Shown here: piece after piece, positions 50,293 to 58,649 of the stretch
Layout of the letters: every line of letters starts with the position of its first letter
Position numbering within the stretch: the first letter of the stretch is position 1
DNA from: JBBRNH01 sp038230415
Lineage (GTDB): Bacteria; Bacteroidota; Bacteroidia; Cytophagales; Spirosomataceae
DNA length: 64,000 nucleotides
NCBI GenBank assembly: GCA_038230415.1
Contig: JBBRNH010000001.1
Coordinates: 62,001 to 126,000, forward strand
Direction of reading: 5' to 3'
Notes under the pieces: model-generated
Told to the model about the DNA's origin: nothing
The model's input: only the letters and a program-made list of their open reading frames with translations
Database searches by the model: none
Position numbers and translations under genes: made by a program

Positions 50293-51449
50293 TCTTCTTC
50301 TTTGTTGTTCAATTGAGATAGCAAACTATACGCCCCGGCCACCACAACGGGCGTGTTGCGGGTATCAATACCGGCAGGAAGCGTTACGGCCACGTAGCCG
50401 TTTTCTGCCGTTCCGGTTTGCACGGCCAACTGACGGAACCGCTTGTTGCCAGTATTGTTCTGCCCCGTCTGCACATAAATCAACGATTGCCCGCCAAAAT
50501 TAACAATGGCGGCTTCGGGCAACGTCAACACCGATTCGCTCTGCACCGATACGCGGGCTGTAACAAACGCGCCGGGGATAAAATGCGTCCGGTTTTCGTT
50601 GGGGTGGGCCAACACCGATACCGTTCTGTCTGCCGAAACGCTCTTGCCGAGCATAAAAATCGTGCCGATGTGTTTGGTTTCGGCATCGTTGCCCACCCCA
50701 AACCGAACGCGCTGCCCGGTATGAATCTGGGCCAAATCTTTCTCAAAGATATTGAGCCGGATATGCAGGTGATTCAGGTTCGTGATTTCGGCAATCACAT
50801 CGGCGGGATTCACGAATTTTCCGGCATTGGTCGGCACGGCGGTTATGTAGCCACTCACCGGCGACGGCACCCTGAGCGTGCGCGTCAGGTTGTCGGGCTG
50901 GAGGGTGGCCGGGTTAATCCGCAGCACGGCCAACCGTTGTGCCTGCCCCGCGAGTTGCGCCTGCAAACTTTGGCGGTTGGCGCGGGTTTGTTGAAATACT
51001 TTGGCGGCTCCCACGTTTTCGCGGCTGAGTTCTTCCTGCCGGGCGTAGTCTAAATCGGCAAAACCGAGTTTGGCTTTTGTGTCGAGATAATCCTGCTGGA
51101 TTTGCACGTAATCGGGGTTTTCCAGCACGACGAGTGTTTGGCCCCGGCGCACAAACATTCCCTGTTCGAGCGGAATCCGGCGGATGTAGCCTCCAAACGG
51201 CACCGACACCGTGACCTGATTCTGGGGCGGTACATTAAAAACGCCGTTGACTTTGAGCGTCTGACTCATGGCCCGGCGTTCGGGCTGGCCGGTTTTGATA
51301 CCGGCCATCTGCGCCTGCGCTTTCGTAAATGTAACCTCAACCGGGCCGTTGGCGGGGGCTTCTTCCTCGGCGGGTGTGGTTTCGGTCGGTTTCTCGGCGG
51401 CTTGCTGGCAACCGAAAAATAAAAATATAAGAAGGGGGAGGTATTTCAT
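50289..51449 (-). CDS. Efflux RND periplasmic adaptor subunit, CusB/CzcB type lipoprotein
   Basis: The membrane fusion protein (386 residues) that links the inner-membrane RND pump to the outer-membrane channel. The lipoprotein signal is MKYLPLLIFLFFGC. The barrel-sandwich lipoyl halves (VSVPFGGYIRRIPLEQGMFV and VPSPVSGYITAVPTNAGKFV) flank a helical hairpin (about 120-180); a beta-barrel with LHIRLNIFEKDLAQIHTGQR follows. The ATG at 51449 directly precedes the signal. A palindrome of about 120 bp lies between it and the upstream pump gene. Confidence 0.92.
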   Translation of the reverse strand: MKYLPLLIFLFFGCQQAAEKPTETTPAEEEAPANGPVEVTFTKAQAQMAGIKTGQPERRAMSQTLKVNGVFNVPPQNQVTVSVPFGGYIRRIPLEQGMFVRRGQTLVVLENPDYVQIQQDYLDTKAKLGFADLDYARQEELSRENVGAAKVFQQTRANRQSLQAQLAGQAQRLAVLRINPATLQPDNLTRTLRVPSPVSGYITAVPTNAGKFVNPADVIAEITNLNHLHIRLNIFEKDLAQIHTGQRVRFGVGNDAETKHIGTIFMLGKSVSADRTVSVLAHPNENRTHFIPGAFVTARVSVQSESVLTLPEAAIVNFGGQSLIYVQTGQNNTGNKRFRQLAVQTGTAENGYVAVTLPAGIDTRNTPVVVAGAYSLLSQLNNKEEE

Positions 51450-51460
51450 GTTGAGAGGCA

Positions 51461-51582
51461 ATAGAACGCGGATGACGCAGATGCTTCGCAACGCGGATTT
51501 TCGCGGATTTTTTGTTTCAATCGAGAAAAAAATCCGCGAAAATCCGTGTTGCCGTCAGGCATCCGCGTTATCCGCGTTCTAT
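51461..51582. repeat. Long palindromic repeat inside the metal-efflux operon
   Basis: Arms 51461-51484 and 51559-51582 pair with two mismatches over 24 bases, and the inner part continues (AACGCGGATTTTCGCGGATTT against its near-complement), so the 122 bp form one hairpin. It belongs to the same family as 31992-32100 and lies between the pump stop and the adaptor start. Confidence 0.88.
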
Positions 51583-51587
51583 CTTTT

Positions 51588-54500
51588 TCATTGTCCAGTT
51601 AAATAATCAATCTCTATCACGCTCTGATTGAGCAAGTTAATCACGTCGAGGTACGCCAGCCGGATGCTTAACGCTTGTTGCAGAGCCAGTGAAAACTCAA
51701 CATAGCCGATGTCTCCGGCGCGGAATGATTTGCGGGCGTTGTCGGCGATGCGGTCGGCCTGAGCGAGTCCGTCGCGTTCATAATCCTGGACGGCTGACCG
51801 ATACAGTGCGTACTGCCGTCCGGCGCGTTCGAGGGCCGTTTGCAGGGCGCGTTGCTGGGTGGTGAGTTCAGTTTGGGCGATTTGCTCGTTCACGCGGGCG
51901 GCTGCAATGCGGGCGCGTTGGGGGCCTTTAATAAGCGGGAATGACACGCCAACCTGCCCGCCAAAGAACCGATGAGCCGCGTTGTAATATACTTCCTGCC
52001 CCCCAAAAAGCTGATTGCCGATGAGCGTCTGCGAGAAAATACCGACCAAAAAATCGGGTTTTAGCCGCGCTTCATCAACCACTCTTGTCGCCGTAGCTAC
52101 GTTGATTTGTTGCGCCAATAGCCCCAGAAGTGGGTTTTGCCGAACACTCGCCGTATCGAATCGCGCCGAAAGCCCCAACGCCAGCAGCCGTGCCGGGGCC
52201 GCGTCGGGCAGGTCGGGCGTGTTGAGCAGGGTTTGCAGCGTGGCGCGGCTGTTGCTGATGTCAGCGGCTGTTCGGGCAATGGATAGCCGTTGCTGGGCGC
52301 GTTGGCTTTCGGCGGTGATTTGCTCCAATGGGGCCGCTTCGCCCGCCCGAACGCGCACCGTTGCGGCCTGCACAAACTCGGCCAATAGCGAATCCTGCCG
52401 GGCCAACTGCCGCGCCCGTTCGTGCAGATACAGCAACTCCTGATATACTGATTTTACCTGATACCGAACATCGTTCCGGCTTACGGCCACCCGGCGTTCC
52501 TGCCCCAGAATCTGGGCATCGGCCAACGCCAGCGACGACCGGATAACCTGCGGATTGGGGAACGTTTGCGTGGCTGCCAAGTTATTGTCAAACTTCCGGC
52601 TGTTGTATTGCCCCACCGTAGCCGACACGTTTAGCCGCCCAGTCTCCCGCGCCGATAGCCGACCCGCCTGTTGTGCCTGCACGGATAGCCCGGCAAGTTG
52701 CAGCGTGGCGTTGCGGGTGTTGGCCTGTTGCAACGCCTGATCGAGGGTGAGAAATTGGCCCGGTTGGGCCGCGAGATTGCCGGAGAGCAGAAACGTCAGT
52801 AGGCAGAGAAGCGGGCCGAGCCGTGCCGGTTGTGCTGGCAAGACCTTAGTCTTGCCAGGATCGGAGTCCTCAGACTCCAATTCAGAACGGGTACTATGGG
52901 TTTCAGGTTCTGGTTTATCGGGCGGAATCGGGTCTGAGGACCCGGATGGTGGCAAGAATGAGGTCTTACCAGCACCAGAACCACCGGCAAAATACGTGTA
53001 CAGCACCGGCAACACGATGAGTGTCAGCAGGGTAGCCGTGATTAAGCCACCAATCACAACGGTAGCGAGGGGTTTTTGCACCTCGGCCCCGGCAGAGTTC
53101 GAGAGGGCCATCGGCAGAAAACCGAGCGAAGCCACCAACGCCGTCAGCACCACCGGGCGCAGGCGGATTTCGGCGGCTTTCACAATCACATCGCGCAGGG
53201 TTTTATTGGCCTCGTCCAACCGTTGGCGGTTAAATTCGGCAATCAGCACAATGCCGTTCAGCACGGCCACCCCAAACAAGGCGATGAACCCCACGCCCGC
53301 CGAAATGCTGAACGGCATCCCGCGCAGGAGCAACGCGGCTACCCCACCGATGGCGGCAAATGGAATGGCCGTGAAAATCAGCAGACTTTGTTTGACCGAC
53401 CCAAACGTGAAAAACAGCAGCATGAAAATCAGGGCCAACGCGCCCGGAACCGCAATTGACAGCCGGTTCTTGGCCTCAATGAGGTTCTGAAATTCACCGC
53501 CGTACTGCACTGAATAACCAGCCGGAAACTTGATTTTAGCATCTACTTTTTGCTGTAATTCGTTCACCATGCTCTCTACGTCGCGGCCCCGAACGTTGAA
53601 ACCGACCGTAATCCGTCGGCGCGTATTGTCGCGCTGAATCTGGTTGGGGGCCAGCACCATCTGCACATCGGCAATCTGGCTCAGGGGGATCTGCTCGCCG
53701 TTAGGCGCGGTAACGAACAGATTCTGAACGTCTTCTAAACTTTGCCGTTTGTTTTCGGCTAACCGAACCACCAGATCGTAGCGTCGTTCGCCCTCAAAAA
53801 TCAACCCCGCCGACTGCCCGGCGAAGGCCGTGTTGATGGTTCGGTTTACGTCGGTCACGTTCAGGCCATACTGCGCGATGCGGTCGCGGTTGAGTTTGAC
53901 CAAAATCTGCGGCAAGCCTTCGACCTGCTCCACGTAGAGGTCTTTCGCGCCGTCAACGGTCTTGACTTGTGCCGCTAACTGATTGGCTAATCGGGTAAGT
54001 TCGGCGAGATCATCGCCGTAAATTTTGACACCTACGTCCTGCCTTGAACCCGTCATCAGTTCGTTAAACCGCATCTGAACCGGCTGCTGAAACCCGAACG
54101 TAACCCCCGGAATGACCGACACGGCGGTAGCCATTTTTGCGACCATTTCTTCGCGGTTTTTGGCCGATGTCCACTGTTCCATCGGCTTAAAAATAATCAT
54201 CAGGTCGGAGGCTTCGATGGGCATGGGGTCGGTTGGTATCTCGCCGGAGCCGATTTTTGCCACTACCTGCTCAACTTCCGGGAACGTCAAAAACACGCGC
54301 TCGGCTTTAAGCGTGGCCTCCACCGTTTCGGAGAGCGAACTGCCCGTCAGCACTCGTGTATCAACGGCAAAGTCGCCCTCGTCAAGAGCCGGAATAAACT
54401 CGCCACCCATCCGCGAGAACGCCAATACGCTCATAATCAGGAAGGCTATGGCGACACCCAGCACCACCAACCGACGGTTCAATGACCAGAGCAAGGCCGG

Positions 54501-56171
54501 TTCGTAGTGCCGGTAGAGCCAGCCCATCATTCGGCTCGACCACGTGACGCGGTGCCGGATGTGCTTGCTCAACAGCACCGACGACATCATCGGCACGTAG
54601 GTCAATGACAAAATAAACGCGCCCAAAATGGCAAAGCCTACCGTTATCGCCATTGGGCGAAACATCTTGCCCTCGATACCGCTCAGGGCCAGAATCGGTA
54701 GGTACACAATCAGGATAATGATTTCGCCGAAGGCCGCCGAGTTCCGAATTTTGGCCGACGATGAAAAGACTTCCTCATCCATTTGGGCCTGGGAGAGGTG
54801 TACGGTTTTTGGTTTTTGGTTTTTGGGCTGCGCTGCTATGGCAAAATTTGCATCAATGGAAGGTTCTGACAGCGAAGCCCCCCGAAAACCAGAAACCGTA
54901 AACCGACTACCGAGGTGGTGCATCGTGGCCTCGACAATAATCACTGAGCCATCTACAATCAGGCCGAAGTCAATGGCTCCCAAGCTCATCAAATTGCCCG
55001 ACACGCCGAAGGTGTGCATCATGCCAATGGCAAACAGCATGGCAAGCGGAATGACGGAAGCTACCACCACGCCCGCCCGCCAGTCGCCGAGGAGCAACAC
55101 CAGCACAAAAATCACGATCAACGCGCCTTCGGTGAGGTTGCGGGTGACGGTGCCGATGGCCGAATTTACCATTTTGGTACGATCCAGAAACGGCACGAGC
55201 GCAACGCCTTCGGGCAGGGTTTTTTCTATCTCGGCGATTTTGGCCTTCACGCGCTTAATCACGACGGACGAGTTTTCGCCTTTGAGCATCATCACCAGCG
55301 CGCCCACCACTTCGCCGGTTCCGTTGCGGGTCACGGCCCCGTATCGCACACCTGAGCCAATCTGCACGGAGGCCACATCGCGGATTTTTACGGGGAGATT
55401 GTTGGCATTGAGCCGGATAACGACGTTACCAATGTCGTCGGTGGTGCCAAGCAGACCATCGGCCCGGATAAAATAGGCGTTCGGTTTTTTATCAATATAC
55501 GCCCCGCCCGTATTTTGATTATTGCGTTCCAAAGCCGTAAATAAATCACTGATGCTGAGGTTATTGGCTCGCAGTCGATCCGGGTCAACGGCAATCTGAT
55601 ACTGTTTCAGTTCGCCCCCAAAGCTGCTCACGTCGGCCACGCCGGGCGTACCGAGGAGTTGCCGACGCACAATCCAGTCCTGAATGGTGCGGAGTTCGCG
55701 CAGAGGGTATCGGCTTTCGTAGCCCTTTTTGGCGATGAGCGTATACTGAAAAATCTCGCCCAAACCCGTTGTAACGGGGGCCAGCGTCGGTATTCCGACA
55801 CCAGGTGGAATCTGGTCACGCACGGTTTGCAGCCGTTCGGCGAGTTGTTGCCGCGCCCAGTAGACATCGGTGTCGTCGGTAAAGACAACGGTCACGAGCG
55901 ACAAGCCGAACCGCGAAAACGACCGTAGTTCGATGATGCCGGGGATGTTGGCAATGGCTAATTCGACCGGGGCCGTGATGAGCCGTTCGGTTTCCTGAGC
56001 TGCCAGCGACGGGCTGACGGTGATGACCTGCACCTGATTATTGGTAATGTCGGGAACGGCATCAATCGGCAGTTGCGTGGCCGACCAGCCGCCCCAAATC
56101 ACCAAACCGAGCGTGAGCAGGCCCACAATGAGTTTGTTTCGGATCGAAAACCGAAGAATGGAGTTGAGCAT
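51588..56171 (-). CDS. CusA/CzcA heavy-metal RND pump fused to a TolC-type outer-membrane factor
   Basis: A 1,527-residue fusion. Residues 1 to about 1,070 are a CusA/CzcA-type proton-driven exporter of metal cations (N-terminus MLNSILRFSIRNKLIVGLL, then LPIDAVPDITNNQVQV and the helix IVFVLVLLLGDWRAGVVVAS). Residues about 1,110-1,527 are a TolC-type channel (LTLDQALQQANTRNATLQLA, and FSLALQQALSIRLAYLDVIN at the end). Such fusions are known in Bacteroidota. Two low-complexity stretches coincide with palindromic DNA: one in the loop after the helix with IIVEATMHHLG (element 54801-54900), the other in the pump-channel linker (52835-52972). Both read as in-frame insertions. The metal specificity is uncertain. 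Confidence 0.93.
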   Translation of the reverse strand: MLNSILRFSIRNKLIVGLLTLGLVIWGGWSATQLPIDAVPDITNNQVQVITVSPSLAAQETERLITAPVELAIANIPGIIELRSFSRFGLSLVTVVFTDDTDVYWARQQLAERLQTVRDQIPPGVGIPTLAPVTTGLGEIFQYTLIAKKGYESRYPLRELRTIQDWIVRRQLLGTPGVADVSSFGGELKQYQIAVDPDRLRANNLSISDLFTALERNNQNTGGAYIDKKPNAYFIRADGLLGTTDDIGNVVIRLNANNLPVKIRDVASVQIGSGVRYGAVTRNGTGEVVGALVMMLKGENSSVVIKRVKAKIAEIEKTLPEGVALVPFLDRTKMVNSAIGTVTRNLTEGALIVIFVLVLLLGDWRAGVVVASVIPLAMLFAIGMMHTFGVSGNLMSLGAIDFGLIVDGSVIIVEATMHHLGSRFTVSGFRGASLSEPSIDANFAIAAQPKNQKPKTVHLSQAQMDEEVFSSSAKIRNSAAFGEIIILIVYLPILALSGIEGKMFRPMAITVGFAILGAFILSLTYVPMMSSVLLSKHIRHRVTWSSRMMGWLYRHYEPALLWSLNRRLVVLGVAIAFLIMSVLAFSRMGGEFIPALDEGDFAVDTRVLTGSSLSETVEATLKAERVFLTFPEVEQVVAKIGSGEIPTDPMPIEASDLMIIFKPMEQWTSAKNREEMVAKMATAVSVIPGVTFGFQQPVQMRFNELMTGSRQDVGVKIYGDDLAELTRLANQLAAQVKTVDGAKDLYVEQVEGLPQILVKLNRDRIAQYGLNVTDVNRTINTAFAGQSAGLIFEGERRYDLVVRLAENKRQSLEDVQNLFVTAPNGEQIPLSQIADVQMVLAPNQIQRDNTRRRITVGFNVRGRDVESMVNELQQKVDAKIKFPAGYSVQYGGEFQNLIEAKNRLSIAVPGALALIFMLLFFTFGSVKQSLLIFTAIPFAAIGGVAALLLRGMPFSISAGVGFIALFGVAVLNGIVLIAEFNRQRLDEANKTLRDVIVKAAEIRLRPVVLTALVASLGFLPMALSNSAGAEVQKPLATVVIGGLITATLLTLIVLPVLYTYFAGGSGAGKTSFLPPSGSSDPIPPDKPEPETHSTRSELESEDSDPGKTKVLPAQPARLGPLLCLLTFLLSGNLAAQPGQFLTLDQALQQANTRNATLQLAGLSVQAQQAGRLSARETGRLNVSATVGQYNSRKFDNNLAATQTFPNPQVIRSSLALADAQILGQERRVAVSRNDVRYQVKSVYQELLYLHERARQLARQDSLLAEFVQAATVRVRAGEAAPLEQITAESQRAQQRLSIARTAADISNSRATLQTLLNTPDLPDAAPARLLALGLSARFDTASVRQNPLLGLLAQQINVATATRVVDEARLKPDFLVGIFSQTLIGNQLFGGQEVYYNAAHRFFGGQVGVSFPLIKGPQRARIAAARVNEQIAQTELTTQQRALQTALERAGRQYALYRSAVQDYERDGLAQADRIADNARKSFRAGDIGYVEFSLALQQALSIRLAYLDVINLLNQSVIEIDYLTGQ
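52835..52972. repeat. REPIN-like element inside the CusA-TolC linker
   Basis: Two related arms of about 44 bases (52835-52878 and about 52929-52972) lie in opposite orientation. Each contains a small hairpin of the CTGGCAAGAC type (52835-52844 with 52849-52858) and one of the GGAGTC type (52863-52868 with 52873-52878, GGGTC at 52930 with GACCC). The whole is about 138 bp, a multiple of three, and is translated as part of the fusion linker. Confidence 0.85.
54801..54900. repeat. Palindromic element inside the CusA domain
   Basis: The ends TACGGTTT (54801-54808) and AAACCGTA (54893-54900) are exact complements, and the arms continue to pair as GGTTTTTGG-type and GGGCTGCGCTG-type blocks with mismatches. 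It codes for about 33 residues between two membrane helices, where relatives have a short loop. Confidence 0.75.
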
Positions 56172-56176
56172 TTTAT

Positions 56177-56274
56177 TCAGTGAAGAGTGAAAAGTTTAGA
56201 ACGAAGAATAGCCTTCTCAGGCGATATTCTTCACTCACAACCGCTTGGGCGGCCCCGTCTTAATTCTTCACTGA
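56177..56274. repeat. Weak inverted repeat upstream of the CusA-TolC gene
   Basis: A 10-base perfect inverted repeat (56177-56186 with 56265-56274) bounds the gap between the His-rich protein gene and the pump gene, with related TTCTTCACTC and GAAGAATAG words inside. It may be another dispersed palindrome; pairing in the centre is poor. Confidence 0.4.
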
Positions 56275-56672
56275 TTTTGCGGTGGATGAAAAAACGCGAA
56301 TGACCGATCTATTACGGCTAAGGCGTTGTGGGCGAACGAGGGGCGTTCGGGCAGGAGAGAAACATGGGCCGGGGCCAGCCAAAGGCCCTGAACGGCAAGC
56401 GGAATAAGCTGAAAATGCCAATGCAGCCCCAAGCAATGGTGGGCATCTTTAAAGGGAATCTGCGAATGATCGTGCTGCTGACGGTGGTGGCTGGTATCGC
56501 CGTAGTGCATTTCCAGAAATACAAGCACCGACAAATCGGGGTCGGTCTGGCGGTGGAGTTGGTAGTGTTCGTAGAGGTCGGGCAGTTTAACAAACGCTGA
56601 CCGCACGGGCGCGGGCAGCACAACGGCCAGCGACAGGTAGATGTTGAAGAATATCGTGAAGAAACGCGCCAT
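56268..56672 (-). CDS. Small exported His-rich protein, putative metal-binding
   Basis: A 134-residue protein I cannot assign to a named family. It starts with a signal peptide (FFTIFFNIYLSLAVVLPAPV). The rest is unusually rich in His: YEHYQLHRQT, FLEMHYGDTSHHRQQHDHSQ and DAHHCLGLHWHFQ, 14 His in about 70 residues. This composition and its place 96 bp before the metal pump gene suggest a periplasmic metal-binding protein of the efflux system. The sequence also includes conserved-looking LPDLYEHY and PFKDAHH blocks. The function is inferred only from composition and context. Confidence 0.7.
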   Translation of the reverse strand: MARFFTIFFNIYLSLAVVLPAPVRSAFVKLPDLYEHYQLHRQTDPDLSVLVFLEMHYGDTSHHRQQHDHSQIPFKDAHHCLGLHWHFQLIPLAVQGLWLAPAHVSLLPERPSFAHNALAVIDRSFAFFHPPQNQ

Positions 56673-56741
56673 TCGGGAAATTTACACAATTGGGGTGCAG
56701 ATGGTTCTTTTTGGAGACACAAGGCCGAAATTCAGAATCAT

Positions 56742-57308
56742 TCAACGCAGGCCGGGCGGGTTAATCCAGATTTGATTTTGCACAATCATAATGGCTAACT
56801 CATGGCGGCAATATTCTCGGAGTTTTCCAGCAAGAGCATTCTGTTTTCCAAGTGTTTTTTTGTAATTATCGGCTGTAACAGTCTCGTTATCAACTGAGAG
56901 TCGAAAAATACTATGGGCGTAATTGCACGGTAAAGGGTCGTGTAACAATGTTATAGTAGCTTCCGAAGAATTGCCATCTTCGTTGACCGAGACAAAGGAT
57001 TTTTTATAGGTCATAGCTTCTGGCTCAACTTCCATAACTTCCATTGCCACGACCACAAAATTCTCGTATCGTTCAGTCACTGACTCAAGAGCATAAAGCG
57101 TGTCTTCGGGTTGGCAAAGGGGAGATTGTATGTTGCTTCCCTGTCGATTCACCGAAATGTCTTTTAAACTAATGGTTGGAAATGGATTTGTTGTTTCAGT
57201 GGGTAAACATCGCCTGAAAACGTACTCGCCAACATAAAATTCGGGCAGTAACGGTTTGTCGTTGCTGTGTAGGTGCGGAGGTATGTGCGCGAGTTGGCAA
57301 GGGATCAT
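56742..57308 (-). CDS. Hypothetical protein
   Basis: A soluble protein of 188 residues that I do not recognise. It begins at an ATG (MIPCQLAHIPPHLHSNDKP), has a YVGEYVFRRC segment, then several beta strands (NFVVVAMEVMEVEPEAMTY) and a helical end (GKLREYCRHELAIMIVQNQI). No signal peptide or membrane segment is visible. Its DNA is clearly more AT-rich than the flanking genes, like the two genes upstream on the same strand. A terminator lies between it and them, so it may be transcribed separately. Confidence 0.6.
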   Translation of the reverse strand: MIPCQLAHIPPHLHSNDKPLLPEFYVGEYVFRRCLPTETTNPFPTISLKDISVNRQGSNIQSPLCQPEDTLYALESVTERYENFVVVAMEVMEVEPEAMTYKKSFVSVNEDGNSSEATITLLHDPLPCNYAHSIFRLSVDNETVTADNYKKTLGKQNALAGKLREYCRHELAIMIVQNQIWINPPGLR

Positions 57309-57311
57309 TAC

Positions 57312-57338
57312 AAAAAAGGCAACCCAATTGGGTTGCCT
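57312..57338 (-). terminator. Terminator within the AT-rich islet
   Basis: A perfect 22-base palindrome (57317-57338) is followed on the minus strand by TTTTTT (plus-strand A run 57312-57317). It lies 19 bp past the stop of the 147-residue gene and 4 bp before the ATG of the 188-residue gene, so it ends the two-gene unit upstream. Confidence 0.85.
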
Positions 57339-57356
57339 GTAACAGTTCAGACAAAT

Positions 57357-57800
57357 CTACTTTGCCAAAAACTTGTATGCAATAGCCTCAAAATCGAATT
57401 GGGCCTTAGTCTCTTCAAAAAAATCGAGTACAGGTTGTTCCTCCTTACCGATGAACGAATACGCAATTAATTCGTCGTCGTGAATGACAAGATTAGTGGC
57501 TCCACGCTTTGAGGTACGGAATAAGATTAACTCGTCGTCGCCAGTAAATAAGTCTTGAAATGTCAGTTTATCGGGTTCAATATGATACTCGATATTCTTA
57601 AAAGCAGTCATTAATTTCGACAACGCAGTTACCTGGAACGAGCTTAACGCGTATCGTTGAAGGAGTTGGTTAAGCCGTTCGGCCAAACTGTTTCCGTAAT
57701 GCCGGGTGAGTGTTCCCTCTGTACGCTCCCCGGCCTGTCGGTAATTGCTTTCGAGCAAGACCGAACCATCGGCAGGATAATTCATGCGAACGTTGCTCAT
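57357..57800 (-). CDS. Hypothetical protein paired with a TIGR04255-like gene
   Basis: A 147-residue protein I cannot name. The first half is helical (HYGNSLAERLNQLLQRYALS), and the second half contains strands such as DDELILFRTSKRGATNLVIH followed by EEQPVLDFFEETKAQFDFEA. There is no signal peptide. The ATG at 57800 is preferred; a TTG three codons before is possible. Its ATG is 14 bp after the stop of the TIGR04255-like gene, so the two should form an operon that ends at a good terminator. GC content is lower than in the surrounding genes. Confidence 0.7.
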   Translation of the reverse strand: MSNVRMNYPADGSVLLESNYRQAGERTEGTLTRHYGNSLAERLNQLLQRYALSSFQVTALSKLMTAFKNIEYHIEPDKLTFQDLFTGDDELILFRTSKRGATNLVIHDDELIAYSFIGKEEQPVLDFFEETKAQFDFEAIAYKFLAK

Positions 57801-57814
57801 TTGAGTCAAGTGAT

Positions 57815-58540
57815 TTATTGGTACAACAATTGTGTTTTTTGGGTAATTACGGCAAAAAACAAATCGTTTTTAAAGGCGCGTAGTGAATCGAAATCTTGCC
57901 AGATGGTCTCGTAACGTTGGCTTGCTTCAATTTCTTTCTCAACGTGTATATCTAAAGTTAAGCCGTTGGTTTGTAATGAGTCGCCGTCTTGGTTCGTCTC
58001 AATTATTGTCCCTGAGAGATTTGGGTCTGTTTCATGCTTAACGTCTATTTGAAGAAAAAAGTTACCTTTTTGGTGTGGTAACACATTGGTTGGCAGCAAG
58101 TTGACATATTCTAATGTTGGCGAAACGGCCAAGACATTCACGTACCGAACTGCAATTTGATCAATGATTGGCGAAACATCACAATTCAGTAGCACTTGCC
58201 AAACCGATTTCAATTCATCGCGCAGCTCGTTAAATTCGGTGTAAGCCGAGAGTTTATGAAGTGAAAGCGTATCTAACCGCAACTGAAGAACATAATCCGA
58301 CGCTGACCCTGTTTCAGTCCGTAGCATATAACCGCTTTGTGCGGTGTCAAATTTTCCTTCGGCTTCAGCGGAATGAAGTGATGCAGAAAACTTCATCAAG
58401 GGTCTGGCAGTCTTATATTTTTCTGTGATAAGATTATGCTTACTGAGCCGATTCAGCGTCTCCATAGTCAACGTTTCCGAAAAACGCACAGACATAATGC
58501 TTTCCTTGATCGGCGGATGGGAAAGTTTGGGATGACTCAT
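57815..58540 (-). CDS. TIGR04255-like family protein
   Basis: A 241-residue cytosolic protein resembling the sporadically distributed TIGR04255 family, whose function is not known. The N-terminus (SHPPIKESIMSVRFSETL) matches the family's usual opening PPIVEAVI-like strand. The middle reads IIDQIAVRYVNVLAVSPTLE, the typical RYVN block, and the end has DFDSLRAFKNDLFFAVIT, matching the family's closing helix. The ATG at 58540 is preferred; a GTG seven codons upstream extends the frame. It leads a two-gene unit in an AT-rich islet between housekeeping genes, suggesting acquisition by transfer. Confidence 0.7.
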   Translation of the reverse strand: MSHPKLSHPPIKESIMSVRFSETLTMETLNRLSKHNLITEKYKTARPLMKFSASLHSAEAEGKFDTAQSGYMLRTETGSASDYVLQLRLDTLSLHKLSAYTEFNELRDELKSVWQVLLNCDVSPIIDQIAVRYVNVLAVSPTLEYVNLLPTNVLPHQKGNFFLQIDVKHETDPNLSGTIIETNQDGDSLQTNGLTLDIHVEKEIEASQRYETIWQDFDSLRAFKNDLFFAVITQKTQLLYQ

Positions 58541-58649
58541 GAGAAACACGATTTTTTTCACAAACCTATCATGTTATTCGCTGACCACAGCAGCAAACAC
58601 CAGAAAATTAATGTGTGTCTAACAATTTTTTACCCGGCAAGCCCATTCA

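Noticed and set aside
52835..54900. Possible pseudogene or assembly error in the CusA-TolC gene because of odd low-complexity stretches
   Set aside because: The frame stays open throughout, both flanking domains are complete and the stretches coincide with palindromic repeats, so in-frame insertion is the simpler reading.
54628..55476. 282-codon open frame on the plus strand
   Set aside because: Antisense to the CusA domain; Ser/Thr/Arg-rich composition is typical of a shadow frame and no domain is visible.
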